Shown in pieces: positions 1-10,174 of a stretch of DNA of 64,000 bases; positions within the stretch are counted from its first letter, which is position 1; each line of letters begins with the position of its first letter. Where the stretch lies: contig NZ_LMTZ01000105.1 in the NCBI RefSeq assembly GCF_001456025.1, forward strand, positions 39,476 to 103,475, written 5' to 3'. This DNA is from Mastigocoleus testarum BC008. Lineage in GTDB: Bacteria; Cyanobacteriota; Cyanobacteriia; Cyanobacteriales; Nostocaceae. A model generated the notes under the pieces. It saw nothing but the letters and a program-made list of their open reading frames with translations, made no database searches and was not told the DNA's origin. The position numbers were made by a program, and so were the translations under genes.

Positions 1-1290
1 AAATCTGAAAATCTGCAAAGTTTAACTCAACCAAGATCATTAGAAGATGATTTCACTCCACAAAATCCAGAATCAATTGAATCAAGACAACAATCTTCAG
101 TAGAACAAAGTGATACTACTGTTCAAGGGAAATCTGAAAATCTGCAAAGTTTAACTCAACCAAGATCATTAGAAGATGATTTCACTCCACAAAATCCAGA
201 ATCAATTGAATCAAGACAACAATCTTCAGTAGAACAAAGTGATACTACTGTTCAAGGGAAATCTGAAAATCTGCAAAGTTTAACTCAACCAAGATCATTA
301 GAAGACGATTCTACTCCACACAATCTAGAATCAATCGAATCAGATAAACAATCTTTATCACAACAAAGCGATGCTACTGTTCGAGCGAAATCTGAAAGTC
401 TGCAAAATTTAACTCGACCAACATCATTAGAAGACGATTCTACTCCACACAATCTAGAATCAATCGAATCAGATAAACAATCTTTATCACAACAAAGCGA
501 TCGCAATGTTCAAACTAAATCCGAAAATCTGCAAAATCCAACTCAACCAACATCACTGGTAGATGATAATACTCCACACAATCCAGAATCAATCGACTTA
601 GAACAACAATCTTCAGTAGAACAAAGTGATACTACTGTTCAAGCAAAATCTGAAAGTCTGCAAAATCCAACTCAACCAACCTCATTAGAAGATGATTCTA
701 CTTCACACAATCCAGAATCAATTGACTTAGAACAACAATTTTTATCACAACAAAGCGATCGCACTGTTCAAACTAAATCCGAAAATCTGCAAAATCCAAC
801 TCAAACAACATCATTAGAAGATGATTCCACTTCACAATATCCAGAATCAATCGACTCACAACAACAATCTTTAGCACAACAAAGCGATGCTACTGTTCAA
901 ACGAAATCTGCAAATCAGCAAAATTTAACTCAACCAACATCACTAGTAGATGATTCTACTCCACAATATCCAGAATCAATTGACTCACAACAACAATCTT
1001 TAGCACAACAAAGCGATGCTACTGTTCGAGCGAAATCTGAAAGTCTGCAAAATTTAACTCGACCAACATCATCAGAAGATGATTCTACTCCACAATATCC
1101 AGAATCAATCGAATCAGATAAACAATCTTTATCACAACAAAGTGACGCTACTGTCCAAGCGAAATCTGAAAATCAGCAAAGTTTAACTCAACCAACATCA
1201 TTAGGAGATGATTCTACTCCACACAGTCTAGAATCAATCGAATCAGATAAACAATCTTTAACACTACCAAGTCTACAAGCAAGTAATTAT
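1..1290 (+). repeat. Ten tandem 129-bp coding repeats
   Basis: Units begin at 1, 130, 259, 388, 517, 646, 775, 904, 1033 and 1162, exactly 129 bp (43 codons) apart. The first three are nearly identical; later ones diverge by substitution but keep the length. The array enters from outside the window, so the real copy number is higher. Confidence 0.95.
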
Positions 1291-2313
1291 AATATTATTC
1301 AAGCAAAATTAAATCATGAGTCTTTCTCCATTACTAAACCATTAACTGAATCATTACCTATCGTCGAACAATCTAATTTTCAAATCTCTGAACTTTTTAC
1401 TGAATTTTCGGATGACACACCTTATACTTTCAACGAGAATATACCACTATCTAGTTACGACCCAAATTTAAAATTCGTAGCAGATGGAGAACAATTAGAA
1501 TCACAATCCCTCGCAAGTGAAGATTTTAATCAACAAAAACCTATTGATATACAAGATTCAAATATTCCCGAATCATGGTCAGATATTACAGAATTACTGA
1601 GCATCGATCCTAATAGTACAATCGATGAGATATACTCTCATAAGCCTTTAGGAATTAATCAATATCTGAAAAATTCAAATGATTCTATATTAAAAAATTT
1701 AGATTTAAATCCTGATTCAATAATCGAAGAAGAACTTGAATCTACTTATGCTGATTTCCAAACACAAAATATAAATAATCCTAGTGCATGGTCTAATATT
1801 TCTGAACTTTTAAGTGTAAATGCTGTAAAAACACATAAGAATGTTAGTACACTACCAGAAAATGATACTTCACCCGTCTCTCACCTTGTCTCACCGACTT
1901 TAAATAATGATTTTAATGAAGATATTTCATCACCTAACCCAATTTCTTCACATTTAGAATCAAAGCAAATTGATTCTAAACTAGATGGTGATAGTAGAGA
2001 CCCTCAAGATTTAACAACAAAGACTGAGCAGCAATTAGAATTTTTAGCCCAAGATATTTACAAATTATTACGTCAAAGATTGGATATCGATTTTGAAATA
2101 CAAGGTCATAAATCAGTAAGCTATCCACGTTGGTTAAATCACTATGATTCAATTAATTTAATGTTTCACTCTAGGAATAATATGAATTATGAAAACAGAA
2201 AACAGGGAAATAATGATGAGATAGATCCATTAGATAATAATCTAAAAGCTTTAATTGAGGAGGTTTATTTTCTGCTTCAACAAAGATTAATAATAGAAAA
2301 AGAAAGATGGTAA
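1..2313 (+). CDS. Repeat-rich CIS-associated protein, 5'-truncated by the window edge
   Basis: Frame 1 is open from base 1 to the TAA at 2311-2313 (770 residues) with no start, so the gene begins upstream of the window. The first 430 residues are ten copies of a 43-residue Ser/Gln/Glu/Asp-rich repeat that looks disordered. An acidic linker follows, with two related segments (SWSDITELLSID and AWSNISELLSVN). The C-terminus holds two copies of a helical motif: LAQDIYKLLRQRLDI and LIEEVYFLLQQRLII. I recall this motif from proteins of extracellular contractile injection systems, and the CIS tube protein starts 35 bases downstream. The function is unknown; a linker, tape-measure or effector-loading role would be inference. 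Confidence 0.75.
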   Translation, partial: KSENLQSLTQPRSLEDDFTPQNPESIESRQQSSVEQSDTTVQGKSENLQSLTQPRSLEDDFTPQNPESIESRQQSSVEQSDTTVQGKSENLQSLTQPRSLEDDSTPHNLESIESDKQSLSQQSDATVRAKSESLQNLTRPTSLEDDSTPHNLESIESDKQSLSQQSDRNVQTKSENLQNPTQPTSLVDDNTPHNPESIDLEQQSSVEQSDTTVQAKSESLQNPTQPTSLEDDSTSHNPESIDLEQQFLSQQSDRTVQTKSENLQNPTQTTSLEDDSTSQYPESIDSQQQSLAQQSDATVQTKSANQQNLTQPTSLVDDSTPQYPESIDSQQQSLAQQSDATVRAKSESLQNLTRPTSSEDDSTPQYPESIESDKQSLSQQSDATVQAKSENQQSLTQPTSLGDDSTPHSLESIESDKQSLTLPSLQASNYNIIQAKLNHESFSITKPLTESLPIVEQSNFQISELFTEFSDDTPYTFNENIPLSSYDPNLKFVADGEQLESQSLASEDFNQQKPIDIQDSNIPESWSDITELLSIDPNSTIDEIYSHKPLGINQYLKNSNDSILKNLDLNPDSIIEEELESTYADFQTQNINNPSAWSNISELLSVNAVKTHKNVSTLPENDTSPVSHLVSPTLNNDFNEDISSPNPISSHLESKQIDSKLDGDSRDPQDLTTKTEQQLEFLAQDIYKLLRQRLDIDFEIQGHKSVSYPRWLNHYDSINLMFHSRNNMNYENRKQGNNDEIDPLDNNLKALIEEVYFLLQQRLIIEKERW

Positions 2314-2348
2314 GTTTAAAATAAAATTAGTTATTTATATACAAAATT

Positions 2349-2891
2349 ATGACACTACAAAAAGCAAAATTAATATGTCTTGACGGCGCAAGTAACATAG
2401 AATTTATGTTTAATCCCAGTCAGTTAGCTTTTGAAGGAATTGTTAAAACATCAGAAAACCCGGGAGCACGTACTCAAGATAAAGGAACACCTAAAGTCAG
2501 CTTTTCTAACATCAAGGCTTATAAAGTTACGATTAGCAATATTTTATTTGATACTTATGAAGAAGGTGGTGATGTCATAGATCAATATATTAGTAAATTT
2601 AAAGAAGCTGTAGAATTTGCTCCTGGGAAAGAACGTCCACCGATTTATCGATTTGAATGGGGTAACAAAGTTTATTTAAGAGCTTGCTTTATTGAAAAAC
2701 TCAGTTATAAGTTAACTATGTTTCTTCCGAATGGTACTCCCGTTCGTGCGGTAATTGATAGTCTTAGTCTTAAAGAAGCTGACGAACCAAAACCTAATGG
2801 GGCTGTAAATGCTCCTAATACTGATAACAAAACTCGTCAAACTGATACACCTCAGAATCGAAGAAAAAGAGTTAACAATCGCAGGAGATAG
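2349..2891 (+). CDS. Contractile injection system tube/adaptor protein (Afp7/LysM-type)
   Basis: A 180-residue protein. Its core (about residues 5-145, with FMFNPSQLAFEG near the start and YRFEWGNKVYLRACFIEKLSYKLT in two adjoining stretches in the middle) matches the CIS tube protein family, which sits between inner tube and spike in Afp/PVC-type injection systems. Homologues usually end in a LysM domain. Here the last 35 residues are a short polar, basic tail and no LysM is visible, so this is a short form. It lies 35 bases after the repeat protein and is followed by the VgrG-like spike, the usual baseplate order. Family assignment is firm; the missing LysM is seen directly. Confidence 0.85.
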   Translation: MTLQKAKLICLDGASNIEFMFNPSQLAFEGIVKTSENPGARTQDKGTPKVSFSNIKAYKVTISNILFDTYEEGGDVIDQYISKFKEAVEFAPGKERPPIYRFEWGNKVYLRACFIEKLSYKLTMFLPNGTPVRAVIDSLSLKEADEPKPNGAVNAPNTDNKTRQTDTPQNRRKRVNNRRR

Positions 2892-3254
2892 TAATTATAT
2901 AATTTAAAAATATCGCGATACATACTAATAAATCAAGAATATTTTCTGTTTTTTTATAACTAGTTCTTTTATCAATTTTTAAAATAATTTTCAAAATATG
3001 AAGAGGGAACAGAAAATACTATAAAAGATATATACTTTAACGCACACTACAGACATACCTAGGATAAACTTCTTTAACAGCGATCGCAGAAAATGAGAAA
3101 AAACGGCTTAATGACTGTATAAAGTTATATATAATTGCACGTCTGTGCTTGTACTTTGGGTCGTCCTCACTTTGTTCACGCGTAACGCAATACTTGGGAT
3201 AAAATACCCACTTCAAACTTTCCCTAATCTCCAATTCCCAATCCCCACCGATGT
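2892..3254 (+). other. Intergenic stretch, AT-rich
   Basis: About 360 bases with one HIP1-like octamer near 3078. A 65-codon minus-strand frame here has no ribosome-binding site and no recognisable protein. I see no gene, RNA or clear terminator. Confidence 0.5.
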
Positions 3255-5210
3255 ATGGCTAATTATAATCCCCCATCCGAAGATACTGCTAATTATCGTG
3301 CTAAACCACAGATAGAAATAGATGGTAATCCAGTTTCTAGTCTTTTCATGGAAGATATTCTGCAAATTGTTGTAGAAGAAAGCTTACACCGTCCGGGAAT
3401 GTTCACTTTAGTAATTCAAAATGATTATTTTCCCGGTCGGAAAGAAGATGAAGTATGGCGTCACAAAGACTTATTACAGATAGGGAAATCAGTTAGAATT
3501 GGTTTTACTTCTAGTACTACCGAATCTCCTGATTTTTCAGATGAACATACAAGTTATATTTTAGATGGAGAGATAACAGCCATTGATACCAATTTTACCG
3601 GTAGATCTCAAGCACCTGTAGTTGTTCGAGGCTATGATTTTTCCCATCGTTTACATCGTGGAAGACACAATCGGTCTTTTCTGAATATGACAGATAGCGA
3701 TATTGTTCAGAAAATTACTGAAGAAGTAGGTATAAAAGTTGGTCAACTCGATCCTAGTGGTGTTGTCCATGACTATATTTTTCAACCTAATCAAACCAAT
3801 ATGGAATTCTTGCGGGAAAGAGCAGCAAGAATTGGCTTTGAACTGTTTATTCAAGATGGTGTACTTAACTTTCGCAAACCTAAAGCTGATAGCGATGAAT
3901 TGACTCTTAAGTGGTTAAAGGATATACACGGTTTTCGGGTTAACGTGACTAGTGCAGAACAAGTTAGGGAAGTTGAAGTAAGGGGTTGGGACTACGCTCA
4001 AAAAAGACCAATCGTATCAATAGTTCAGTCTGCTTCAGTAATTACACATACCGATAATGGTGTAGGTAGCGAAACCAGCAACAAGTTTAATGGTAAACCT
4101 CCCAAACCTAAGATGATTATTGTAGATAAACCAGTATTTGAACCTAAAGAAGCCGATATAATGGCGCAAGCATTATGTGATGAATTGGGAGGACAATTTA
4201 TCAGTGCTGATGCTCAATCGGAAGGGAACGCCGAAGTTCGCGCAGGTAAAGTAGTGAACCTCAAAGATATGGGACAACATAGCGGTAAGTATTACATTAC
4301 TGAAACCCGCCATACATATTCCGCGAGGGTTTATACTACAGACTTCAGCATTCGTGGGAATAGAGGAGGTAATCTATTCACCGCTTTAGCAAACCAGAAT
4401 AAACCCGACCCAGGACACACACTTTTAGTCGGAATTGTTACGGATAACCAAGACCCAGAAGGTTGGGGAAGAGTCAAGGTAAAATTTCCTACAATGACAG
4501 AAGAGCATGCTAGTAACTGGGCGAGGGTGATCGCTCCAGGTGCTGGTGCGGGTAGAGGAATTTACTATTTACCGGAAATCAACGATGAAGTACTAGTTGG
4601 TTTCGAGCATGGAGATATTAATCGTCCTTATATCATTGGTGGGGTATGGAATGGTGTAGATCCTACTCCCAGAGATATTGGCGATACAGTCGTTGATGGG
4701 AAAGTGCGTTTGCGCAGTTCTACAACTCGCTTCGGTCATAAAACCTGGTTTGTAGATGATGATAAAGGTTCAGAAAAACGGGGTTACTACATTCAGACTG
4801 GTACCGGTCCCGGTCATCGATTGCGCTTTAACGATACGGAAAAGTTTATTGAAATTGAAACTGCAGGAGGACAGAGAATACATTTAAGTGATGTAGATGG
4901 AAGTATAAGTATTAAAGCTGACACCAAAATAGATCAAACTACCACAGCTAATATTAGTTCGAATGCTGCATCAATAGATACTAATGCTGATGCTAGTCTC
5001 AGTATGAAATCTGGTGGAACTGCCAATTTAAGTGCTGGTGCAACTGTAAACATGACAGCCGGAACGACTATTAATATTAGTGCTGGGGGTGCAGTTACAA
5101 TTAGCACTCCAGGTGCTTTATCCATCAATGCTGGGACAATGACCTTAACTACTACAGCAGGACCGATTACGATGATTACTCCTATTACTGGTCCAAAGCC
5201 AATACCATAG
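3255..5210 (+). CDS. VgrG-like spike protein of the contractile injection system
   Basis: A 651-residue protein. The first ~380 residues resemble the gp27-like hub. A gp5-type OB-fold (phage base V) domain follows from about residue 390, recognisable from GIVTDNQDPEGWGRVKV and DEVLVGFEHGDINRPYIIGG. The last ~90 residues are a low-complexity Ala/Gly/Thr/Ser/Ile run typical of the beta-helical needle. In such systems the trimeric spike caps the tube and pierces the target membrane. Together with the tube protein upstream it forms a baseplate module. The start is ATG at 3255; an overlapping ATG at 3251 is out of frame. Confidence 0.93.
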   Translation: MANYNPPSEDTANYRAKPQIEIDGNPVSSLFMEDILQIVVEESLHRPGMFTLVIQNDYFPGRKEDEVWRHKDLLQIGKSVRIGFTSSTTESPDFSDEHTSYILDGEITAIDTNFTGRSQAPVVVRGYDFSHRLHRGRHNRSFLNMTDSDIVQKITEEVGIKVGQLDPSGVVHDYIFQPNQTNMEFLRERAARIGFELFIQDGVLNFRKPKADSDELTLKWLKDIHGFRVNVTSAEQVREVEVRGWDYAQKRPIVSIVQSASVITHTDNGVGSETSNKFNGKPPKPKMIIVDKPVFEPKEADIMAQALCDELGGQFISADAQSEGNAEVRAGKVVNLKDMGQHSGKYYITETRHTYSARVYTTDFSIRGNRGGNLFTALANQNKPDPGHTLLVGIVTDNQDPEGWGRVKVKFPTMTEEHASNWARVIAPGAGAGRGIYYLPEINDEVLVGFEHGDINRPYIIGGVWNGVDPTPRDIGDTVVDGKVRLRSSTTRFGHKTWFVDDDKGSEKRGYYIQTGTGPGHRLRFNDTEKFIEIETAGGQRIHLSDVDGSISIKADTKIDQTTTANISSNAASIDTNADASLSMKSGGTANLSAGATVNMTAGTTINISAGGAVTISTPGALSINAGTMTLTTTAGPITMITPITGPKPIP

Positions 5211-5873
5211 GACGTTTAATATTGTTTTTTTGTGTATAGCTCGAGAAACTGCGATCGCACCTCAATCTACTAATGATTAGTATTCTCAATTAATTAATTG
5301 ATTTTATTTGTAGTCTCACAACCCTTAAAACGTGTTTGGCTAAGCTTTTAGAGTGCTTGTCAACCCAAAAGCTTGGACCTACTAACAAAATTTACTTTGC
5401 TTGATATAAATAATTAGAGTGAATTGTTGCAAATGAGGGCTAGCTGATTTTTGTTACAAAACTTTGTATTAAACTGCATAAGCTTCGTATATGGTATCTA
5501 TCTATAGTTTACTAGACATCTAATACTTTAGTGTAGAATAAGTGTCAATAACTGTTAATTAAACCCGCATTAAATTGTCCCGTCCCGTTTTTCCTCCCAG
5601 CCATAACATAGACTGGGTTTCTAAACTCCCGAGAGGTTTTTATGAAAAAGTTAAACACTTTTAATATTTAATTTGTTGTAGGTACATAATTACGAGACAT
5701 GGTAAGGTGAAATGTATTTCCACTCTAAACTCTGCATGGCGGTATTTTTATTCGTATTAGATTATTAGATAGCGTTACAAAGTTATTCAATTGCCTACTT
5801 GGACTTAATCTATACACTCAAATCAAAAGATTCCAAGAAAACTGTCGTAAACTTAAATTTTACATTTGAACCC
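5211..5873 (+). other. Long intergenic region before the NB-ARC gene
   Basis: About 660 bases. It contains a HIP1 site near 5250, a short inverted repeat (AAGCTTTT/AAAGCTT, about 5344-5375) and a possible 9-codon leader, ATG at 5641 preceded by GAGG. None of these is strong enough to call a gene or a regulatory RNA. Confidence 0.4.
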
Positions 5874-8800
5874 ATGAAATCGCGCAAATCAAGACGCAGT
5901 CGTGGTGTTGTCCTTACTCCTTTAGGGTGGCGAAGGTTTCAGGATGCAAAGCTTAAATTGGAAATAGATGAAAATAATGGACAAAAGTATACTTTTGAAG
6001 ATTTAAGCGGTCACACTGGATTTACCCCCGTTACGTTGCGAAGAGTACTCAGTTGCGAAGAGGGAGTTGACAAACGAACACTGATTTATTTATTCAAAGC
6101 ATTTAATTTAGAACTAAACCAAAACGATTATTCAAAGCCAGAATCTAATTTTGAGAAGATTGAACGGAAAATCTCCCCTAAGCGCCAAGATTGGGGAGAA
6201 GCAATTTGTGTTTCAGCTTTTTATGGACGGACAGAAGAAATTATTCAGTTGGAGCAATGGATTATTAGTGAACGTTGCCGAATGGTGGCAATATTGGGAA
6301 TGGGGGGGATCGGAAAAACTTCTCTATCGGTAAGGCTAGCAAAAAATATTGAGTATAAGTTTGAGTTTCTCCAGTGGATCTCGCTACGAGATGCTCCCCC
6401 GGTTGAAACTGTAATCGCTCAAATGATCCAATTCCTTTCAAATGAGGAAGAAACAGAAATTGATTTACCAGAAAGTGTAGGCGAGAGAGTATCGCGACTC
6501 ATTGGTTATTTACAGACATCACGGTGTTTGCTAGTACTTGATAATGCAGAATCGATTTTGTGCGATAGTAGTAGAGCAGGACAATATCGAGAGGGATATG
6601 AGGGCTATGGTGAACTCCTCAAAAGAGTGGGAGAAATCCCCCACCACAGCTGTTTAGTTTTGACTAGTCGTGAGAAACCTAAAGATTTAGTCCCACTTGA
6701 GGGAAAACAATTACTTGTTCGCTCATTACAATTGAGTGGTTTAAAGGCAGCAGAAGGGGAGAAAATCTTAAAAGTTAAGGGACTTAATGGCTCTGAGGAA
6801 AATTTGAGGAAGCTGGTCAAACGCTATTCAGGTAATGCTTTGGCTATAAAAATAGTTTCTACGACCATTCAAGATTTATTTGATGGTAGTGTTGATGAAT
6901 TTTTAAAGCACAATGCAGTTGTTTTTGGTGATATTCGCGAGCTTTTAGAGCAGCAGTTTGAGCGCTTATCCGAGCTAGAACAGGAAGTAATGTACTGGCT
7001 AGCGATTAATCGCGAACCAATTTCACTATTAGAATTGCGAGATGATATTGTATTGCCAATTCCAGAAGGCAAATTACTGGAAGCTTTGGAATCTCTGGGA
7101 CGGCGATGTTTAATTGAAAAAACTGCTGCATTCTTCACATTACAACCTGTAGTGATGGAGTATGTGACTGAGGGATTGGTCGCTGAGGTTTGTTTAGAGA
7201 TTTGGCGAGGAAAAATTGAAAACATTGTACTTTTTAATTCCTATGCTCTGATGAAGGCGCAGGGGAAAGATTATGTTAAAGATACTCAAGGTCGTTTGAT
7301 TATCGAACCTCTGATAAATCAACTTCTCGTTGTTTTTAGAAAGAAAATAAATTTAGAACAACAACTCAATAAGATTTTAGTAACGCTGCAAGAGACATCG
7401 CCCTTGGAACCAGGTTATGCAGCTGGAAATATTATCAATTTGTTTAGAAATAAAAAATTGGAAACGGATCTCACAGGCTATGATTTTTCTAATTTGTGTG
7501 TTTGGCAAGCAGATTTACAGAATGTGAATTTACATGATGTAAGCTTTCAAAATTCCGATCTTGCTAAGTCTGTTTTTTCTGAAACGTTTGGTGGTGTTGT
7601 ATCAGTAGCCTTTAGCCCTGATGGTAAACTTTTGGCGATGGGTGATACTAATGGTGAGATTCGCTTATACCAAGTTTCAGATTGGAAACAACTTCTCATC
7701 TACAAGGATCACACCAACTGGGTTGTGTCGCTTGCCTTCAGCCCTAATGGCAAGACTATTGCTAGTGGTAGCATGGACTACACCGTGAGTTTGTGGGATA
7801 TCAGTACTGGTCAATCCCTTCAAACATTTCAAGGTCATGATAACGAGGTTTGGTCAGTTGCTTTTAGTCCGGATGGTGATACACTAGTAAGTGGTAGTGA
7901 CGACCAGACAATTAAGTTATGGAATATTCAAAGTGGTGAATGCCTCAGAACTTTCCACGGACACACAAATTGGGTATGTTCTGTTGCCTTCAGTGCTAAT
8001 GGGCAAACACTGCTGAGTGGTAGTAATGACCAGACAGTAAAGTTATGGGATGTTAGCAGTGGTGAATGCCTCAAAACTTTCCATGGGCACCGTGATGGAA
8101 TACGGTCAATTGCCGTCAGTTCTGATTGTCAGATGCTGGCGAGTAGCAGTGAAGACCAGACAGTGAAATTATGGGATGTCAGCAGTGGTGAATGCCTCAA
8201 AACTTTCCACGGACATTCCAATGAAATATATTCAGTTGCTTTTAGTCCACGAAACGATCTCCTAGCTAGTGGCAGCCACGACCAGACAGTGAGAATATGG
8301 AAAGTTAGTACTGGTGAATGCCTCAAAACTTTTCAGGGGCACTCCAGTTGGGTATATTCAGTCGCCTTTAGCCCACAGAGCAATCTCTTAGTAAGTGGCA
8401 GTTACGATCAGACGGCGAGGTTGTGGAGTTCTCACACTGGTGAATGCCTCAAAACTTTTCAGGGATATACTAATCAGATATTCTCAGTTACCTTTAGTCC
8501 AAATGGGCAAATACTTGCAAGTGCTAGTCATGACTCTTCAGTGAGGTTGTGGGATGTCAGTACGGGTCAAGCTTTAAGAACTTTCCAGGGGCATAGTGCA
8601 GCGGTTCAGTCAGTTGCCTTTAGTCCAGATGGGCAAATGCTGGCAAGTGCTAGTCATGATTCTTCGGTGAGGTTGTGGGATGTCAGGACGGGTCAAGTCT
8701 TGAGAATTTTACAGGGACATCATGCTTTGGTCTGGTCGGTTGCTTTTAGTCCTGATGGTCAAACACTGGTAAGTGGAAGTGAGGATCAAACGGTGAGATT

Positions 8801-9440
8801 GTGGGACGTCAGTACGGGTCAAGCCTTGAAAAATTTCCAGGAACATCATGCTGCAATTTGGTCAGTTACTTTTAGTCCTCAAGGAACGATGCTAGCTAGT
8901 GGTGCTTTGGATCAGACAATCAAATTGTGGGACGTTAGCACTGGTGAGTGCAAAAGAACGTTGGAAGGTCATAAGAACTGGGTTTGGTCAATTGATTTTA
9001 GTGCTGATGGTGAATTGCTTGCAAGTGCTAGTCCGGATGGAACGTTAAGGTTATGGAGTATCTACACTGGTGAATGCCTAAGAATTTTGCAGGTAAATAC
9101 GGGTTGGTTGCAATCAGTTGTCTTTAGTCCAGATAGCCAGACATTAGCAAGTTGCAGTCAAGATCATACTGTCAACCTGTGGGATGTCAGCACTGGTCAA
9201 TGTCTCAGTAATTTGCAAGGACATACAGGTAGGGTTTGGTCAGTCGCCTTTAGTCCAGATAATCAAACTCTGGCTAGCGTTGGTGAAGATGAGAAAATTA
9301 AACTTTGGAATGTTACAACAGGTAAGTGCTTAAAAACTCTGAAAGCTGAGAAACCTTACGAGCGTATGAAAATCATGCAAGTTACAGGTTTAACGGCACC
9401 AGCAATTGCTACCCTGAAAGTGCTGGGAGCGATTGATTGA
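5874..9440 (+). CDS. NB-ARC/WD40 STAND protein with N-terminal HTH
   Basis: The preferred start is ATG 5874, giving 1188 residues beginning MKSRKSRRSRGVVLTP. This matches the start of the paralogue at 52400-55288; a TTG at 5799 would add 25 unmatched residues. Domains in order: a helix-turn-helix-like region (1-85); an NB-ARC NTPase with Walker A GMGGIGKT at 142-149 and Walker B CLLVLDNAES; a winged-helix region; a short pentapeptide-like stretch (GYDFSNLCVWQADLQNVNL); then fourteen WD40 repeats from about 570, enough for two seven-bladed propellers; and a short conserved tail. STAND proteins are signal-responsive NTPase switches, some acting in immunity or cell death. The target is unknown. 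Confidence 0.88.
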   Translation: MKSRKSRRSRGVVLTPLGWRRFQDAKLKLEIDENNGQKYTFEDLSGHTGFTPVTLRRVLSCEEGVDKRTLIYLFKAFNLELNQNDYSKPESNFEKIERKISPKRQDWGEAICVSAFYGRTEEIIQLEQWIISERCRMVAILGMGGIGKTSLSVRLAKNIEYKFEFLQWISLRDAPPVETVIAQMIQFLSNEEETEIDLPESVGERVSRLIGYLQTSRCLLVLDNAESILCDSSRAGQYREGYEGYGELLKRVGEIPHHSCLVLTSREKPKDLVPLEGKQLLVRSLQLSGLKAAEGEKILKVKGLNGSEENLRKLVKRYSGNALAIKIVSTTIQDLFDGSVDEFLKHNAVVFGDIRELLEQQFERLSELEQEVMYWLAINREPISLLELRDDIVLPIPEGKLLEALESLGRRCLIEKTAAFFTLQPVVMEYVTEGLVAEVCLEIWRGKIENIVLFNSYALMKAQGKDYVKDTQGRLIIEPLINQLLVVFRKKINLEQQLNKILVTLQETSPLEPGYAAGNIINLFRNKKLETDLTGYDFSNLCVWQADLQNVNLHDVSFQNSDLAKSVFSETFGGVVSVAFSPDGKLLAMGDTNGEIRLYQVSDWKQLLIYKDHTNWVVSLAFSPNGKTIASGSMDYTVSLWDISTGQSLQTFQGHDNEVWSVAFSPDGDTLVSGSDDQTIKLWNIQSGECLRTFHGHTNWVCSVAFSANGQTLLSGSNDQTVKLWDVSSGECLKTFHGHRDGIRSIAVSSDCQMLASSSEDQTVKLWDVSSGECLKTFHGHSNEIYSVAFSPRNDLLASGSHDQTVRIWKVSTGECLKTFQGHSSWVYSVAFSPQSNLLVSGSYDQTARLWSSHTGECLKTFQGYTNQIFSVTFSPNGQILASASHDSSVRLWDVSTGQALRTFQGHSAAVQSVAFSPDGQMLASASHDSSVRLWDVRTGQVLRILQGHHALVWSVAFSPDGQTLVSGSEDQTVRLWDVSTGQALKNFQEHHAAIWSVTFSPQGTMLASGALDQTIKLWDVSTGECKRTLEGHKNWVWSIDFSADGELLASASPDGTLRLWSIYTGECLRILQVNTGWLQSVVFSPDSQTLASCSQDHTVNLWDVSTGQCLSNLQGHTGRVWSVAFSPDNQTLASVGEDEKIKLWNVTTGKCLKTLKAEKPYERMKIMQVTGLTAPAIATLKVLGAID

Positions 9441-9548
9441 AAAAGCGTATTGCAGCAGCAGTTCTAGAAAACTAGTAGGGTTGTAGGGACTTCATCAACC
9501 CAGAAAAGCTTACCTAATGGTCTAACTGTTACGGTAGTCAGCTTCAAT

Positions 9549-9838
9549 GAGCATTATTTCCTTGCACTTGTTTCGCACAAAAAGCTTAAAAAGCTTGTCT
9601 ATTATGGGTTTCAATTTTATTCAGCAAGCCCTAAATAGGGCTTGCTGAAAAAGTAGAGCTTCGCGAATCTATAAGCCACACAACTTGCTTTTATAGTGCT
9701 TTCATCCCTTAGTTTCGAATTTACCTGGCGATATTGCGGACTAAAGTGTAAGGTTTTTGAGAATATAAATGCTATTACCTTTTACTTGTTTAGCACAAAC
9801 AAGCTTTAAAGCTTACCTGTTATAGTTTCCAATTTTAT
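9549..9838. repeat. Pair of ~70-bp direct repeats around a palindrome
   Basis: Segments 9549-9620 and 9768-9838 align along their length. Shared words include ACTTGTTT.GCACAAA, AAGCTT and TTTCMAATTTTATT. They are 219 bases apart and lie between the NB-ARC gene and the small minus-strand peptide gene. No coding potential is seen. They may be transposon ends or duplicated regulatory DNA. Confidence 0.6.
9620..9649. repeat. Perfect 14-bp palindrome with 2-base loop
   Basis: TTCAGCAAGCCCTA pairs perfectly with TAGGGCTTGCTGAA across AA. No T-run follows on either strand, so a simple intrinsic terminator is unlikely. It could be a remnant of an insertion-sequence end. Shown directly by the sequence; function unknown. 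Confidence 0.7.
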
Positions 9839-9918
9839 TTTCATGTCTCTACAATTCTACAAAGGTCTAGTTGTTAACTCAAGTCTGAATCATTAGACGG
9901 ATGGATAACCATAATGTA

Positions 9919-10092
9919 TCAATTAGTCATTTCTAAATCGCTTGGAAATCCTTGCTCAAATTCAGTAGTCAAAATGTTTTCCAAATCAACTTCGATGTCA
10001 TATAAGACTTCAAAAGTACTATCAATGAGCTTGCTGATAGAATCCAGGCTCAATGATTGTTGTTCGATAGCAGCAGCTTTTGTAGTTTCCAT
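9919..10092 (-). CDS. Small acidic peptide gene, 57 residues
   Basis: Minus-strand ATG at 10092 with a strong ribosome-binding site (AAGGAG, about 8 bases upstream), reading METTKAAAIEQQSLSLDS at the start and FEQGFPSDLEMTN at the end, stop TGA at 9919-9921. The peptide is acidic, has no Cys, no signal peptide and no membrane segment. It starts 82 bases downstream of the diiron-oxidase gene stop on the same strand, so co-transcription is plausible. I do not recognise the family. The strong Shine-Dalgarno and the gene partner make it a credible gene. A precursor-peptide or carrier role beside the oxidase is speculation. Confidence 0.65.
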   Translation of the reverse strand: METTKAAAIEQQSLSLDSISKLIDSTFEVLYDIEVDLENILTTEFEQGFPSDLEMTN

Positions 10093-10174
10093 TTTCTTCT
10101 CCTTATAGTTGTTCTGATTGGTACTGTTAATGATGCTTAAAACAATTTGTCTTGGCTATTGGACTTATTAATAA

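Noticed and set aside
285..506. Minus-strand 73-codon frame
   Set aside because: It is the antisense of the coding repeat array and simply mirrors its periodicity.
1..1290. Regular 129-bp repeats as a possible CRISPR array
   Set aside because: There are no spacers; the units are contiguous, three-codon phased and lie in one long open frame.
3037..3234. Minus-strand 65-codon frame before the VgrG gene
   Set aside because: No ribosome-binding site, no recognisable sequence and an unlikely divergent position inside the CIS locus.
9620..9649. Palindrome as intrinsic terminator of the peptide/oxidase transcript
   Set aside because: The loop is only two bases and no T-run follows on the minus strand.
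9914..10108. Plus-strand 64-codon frame
   Set aside because: It is antisense to the 57-residue minus-strand peptide, which has the better ribosome-binding site.
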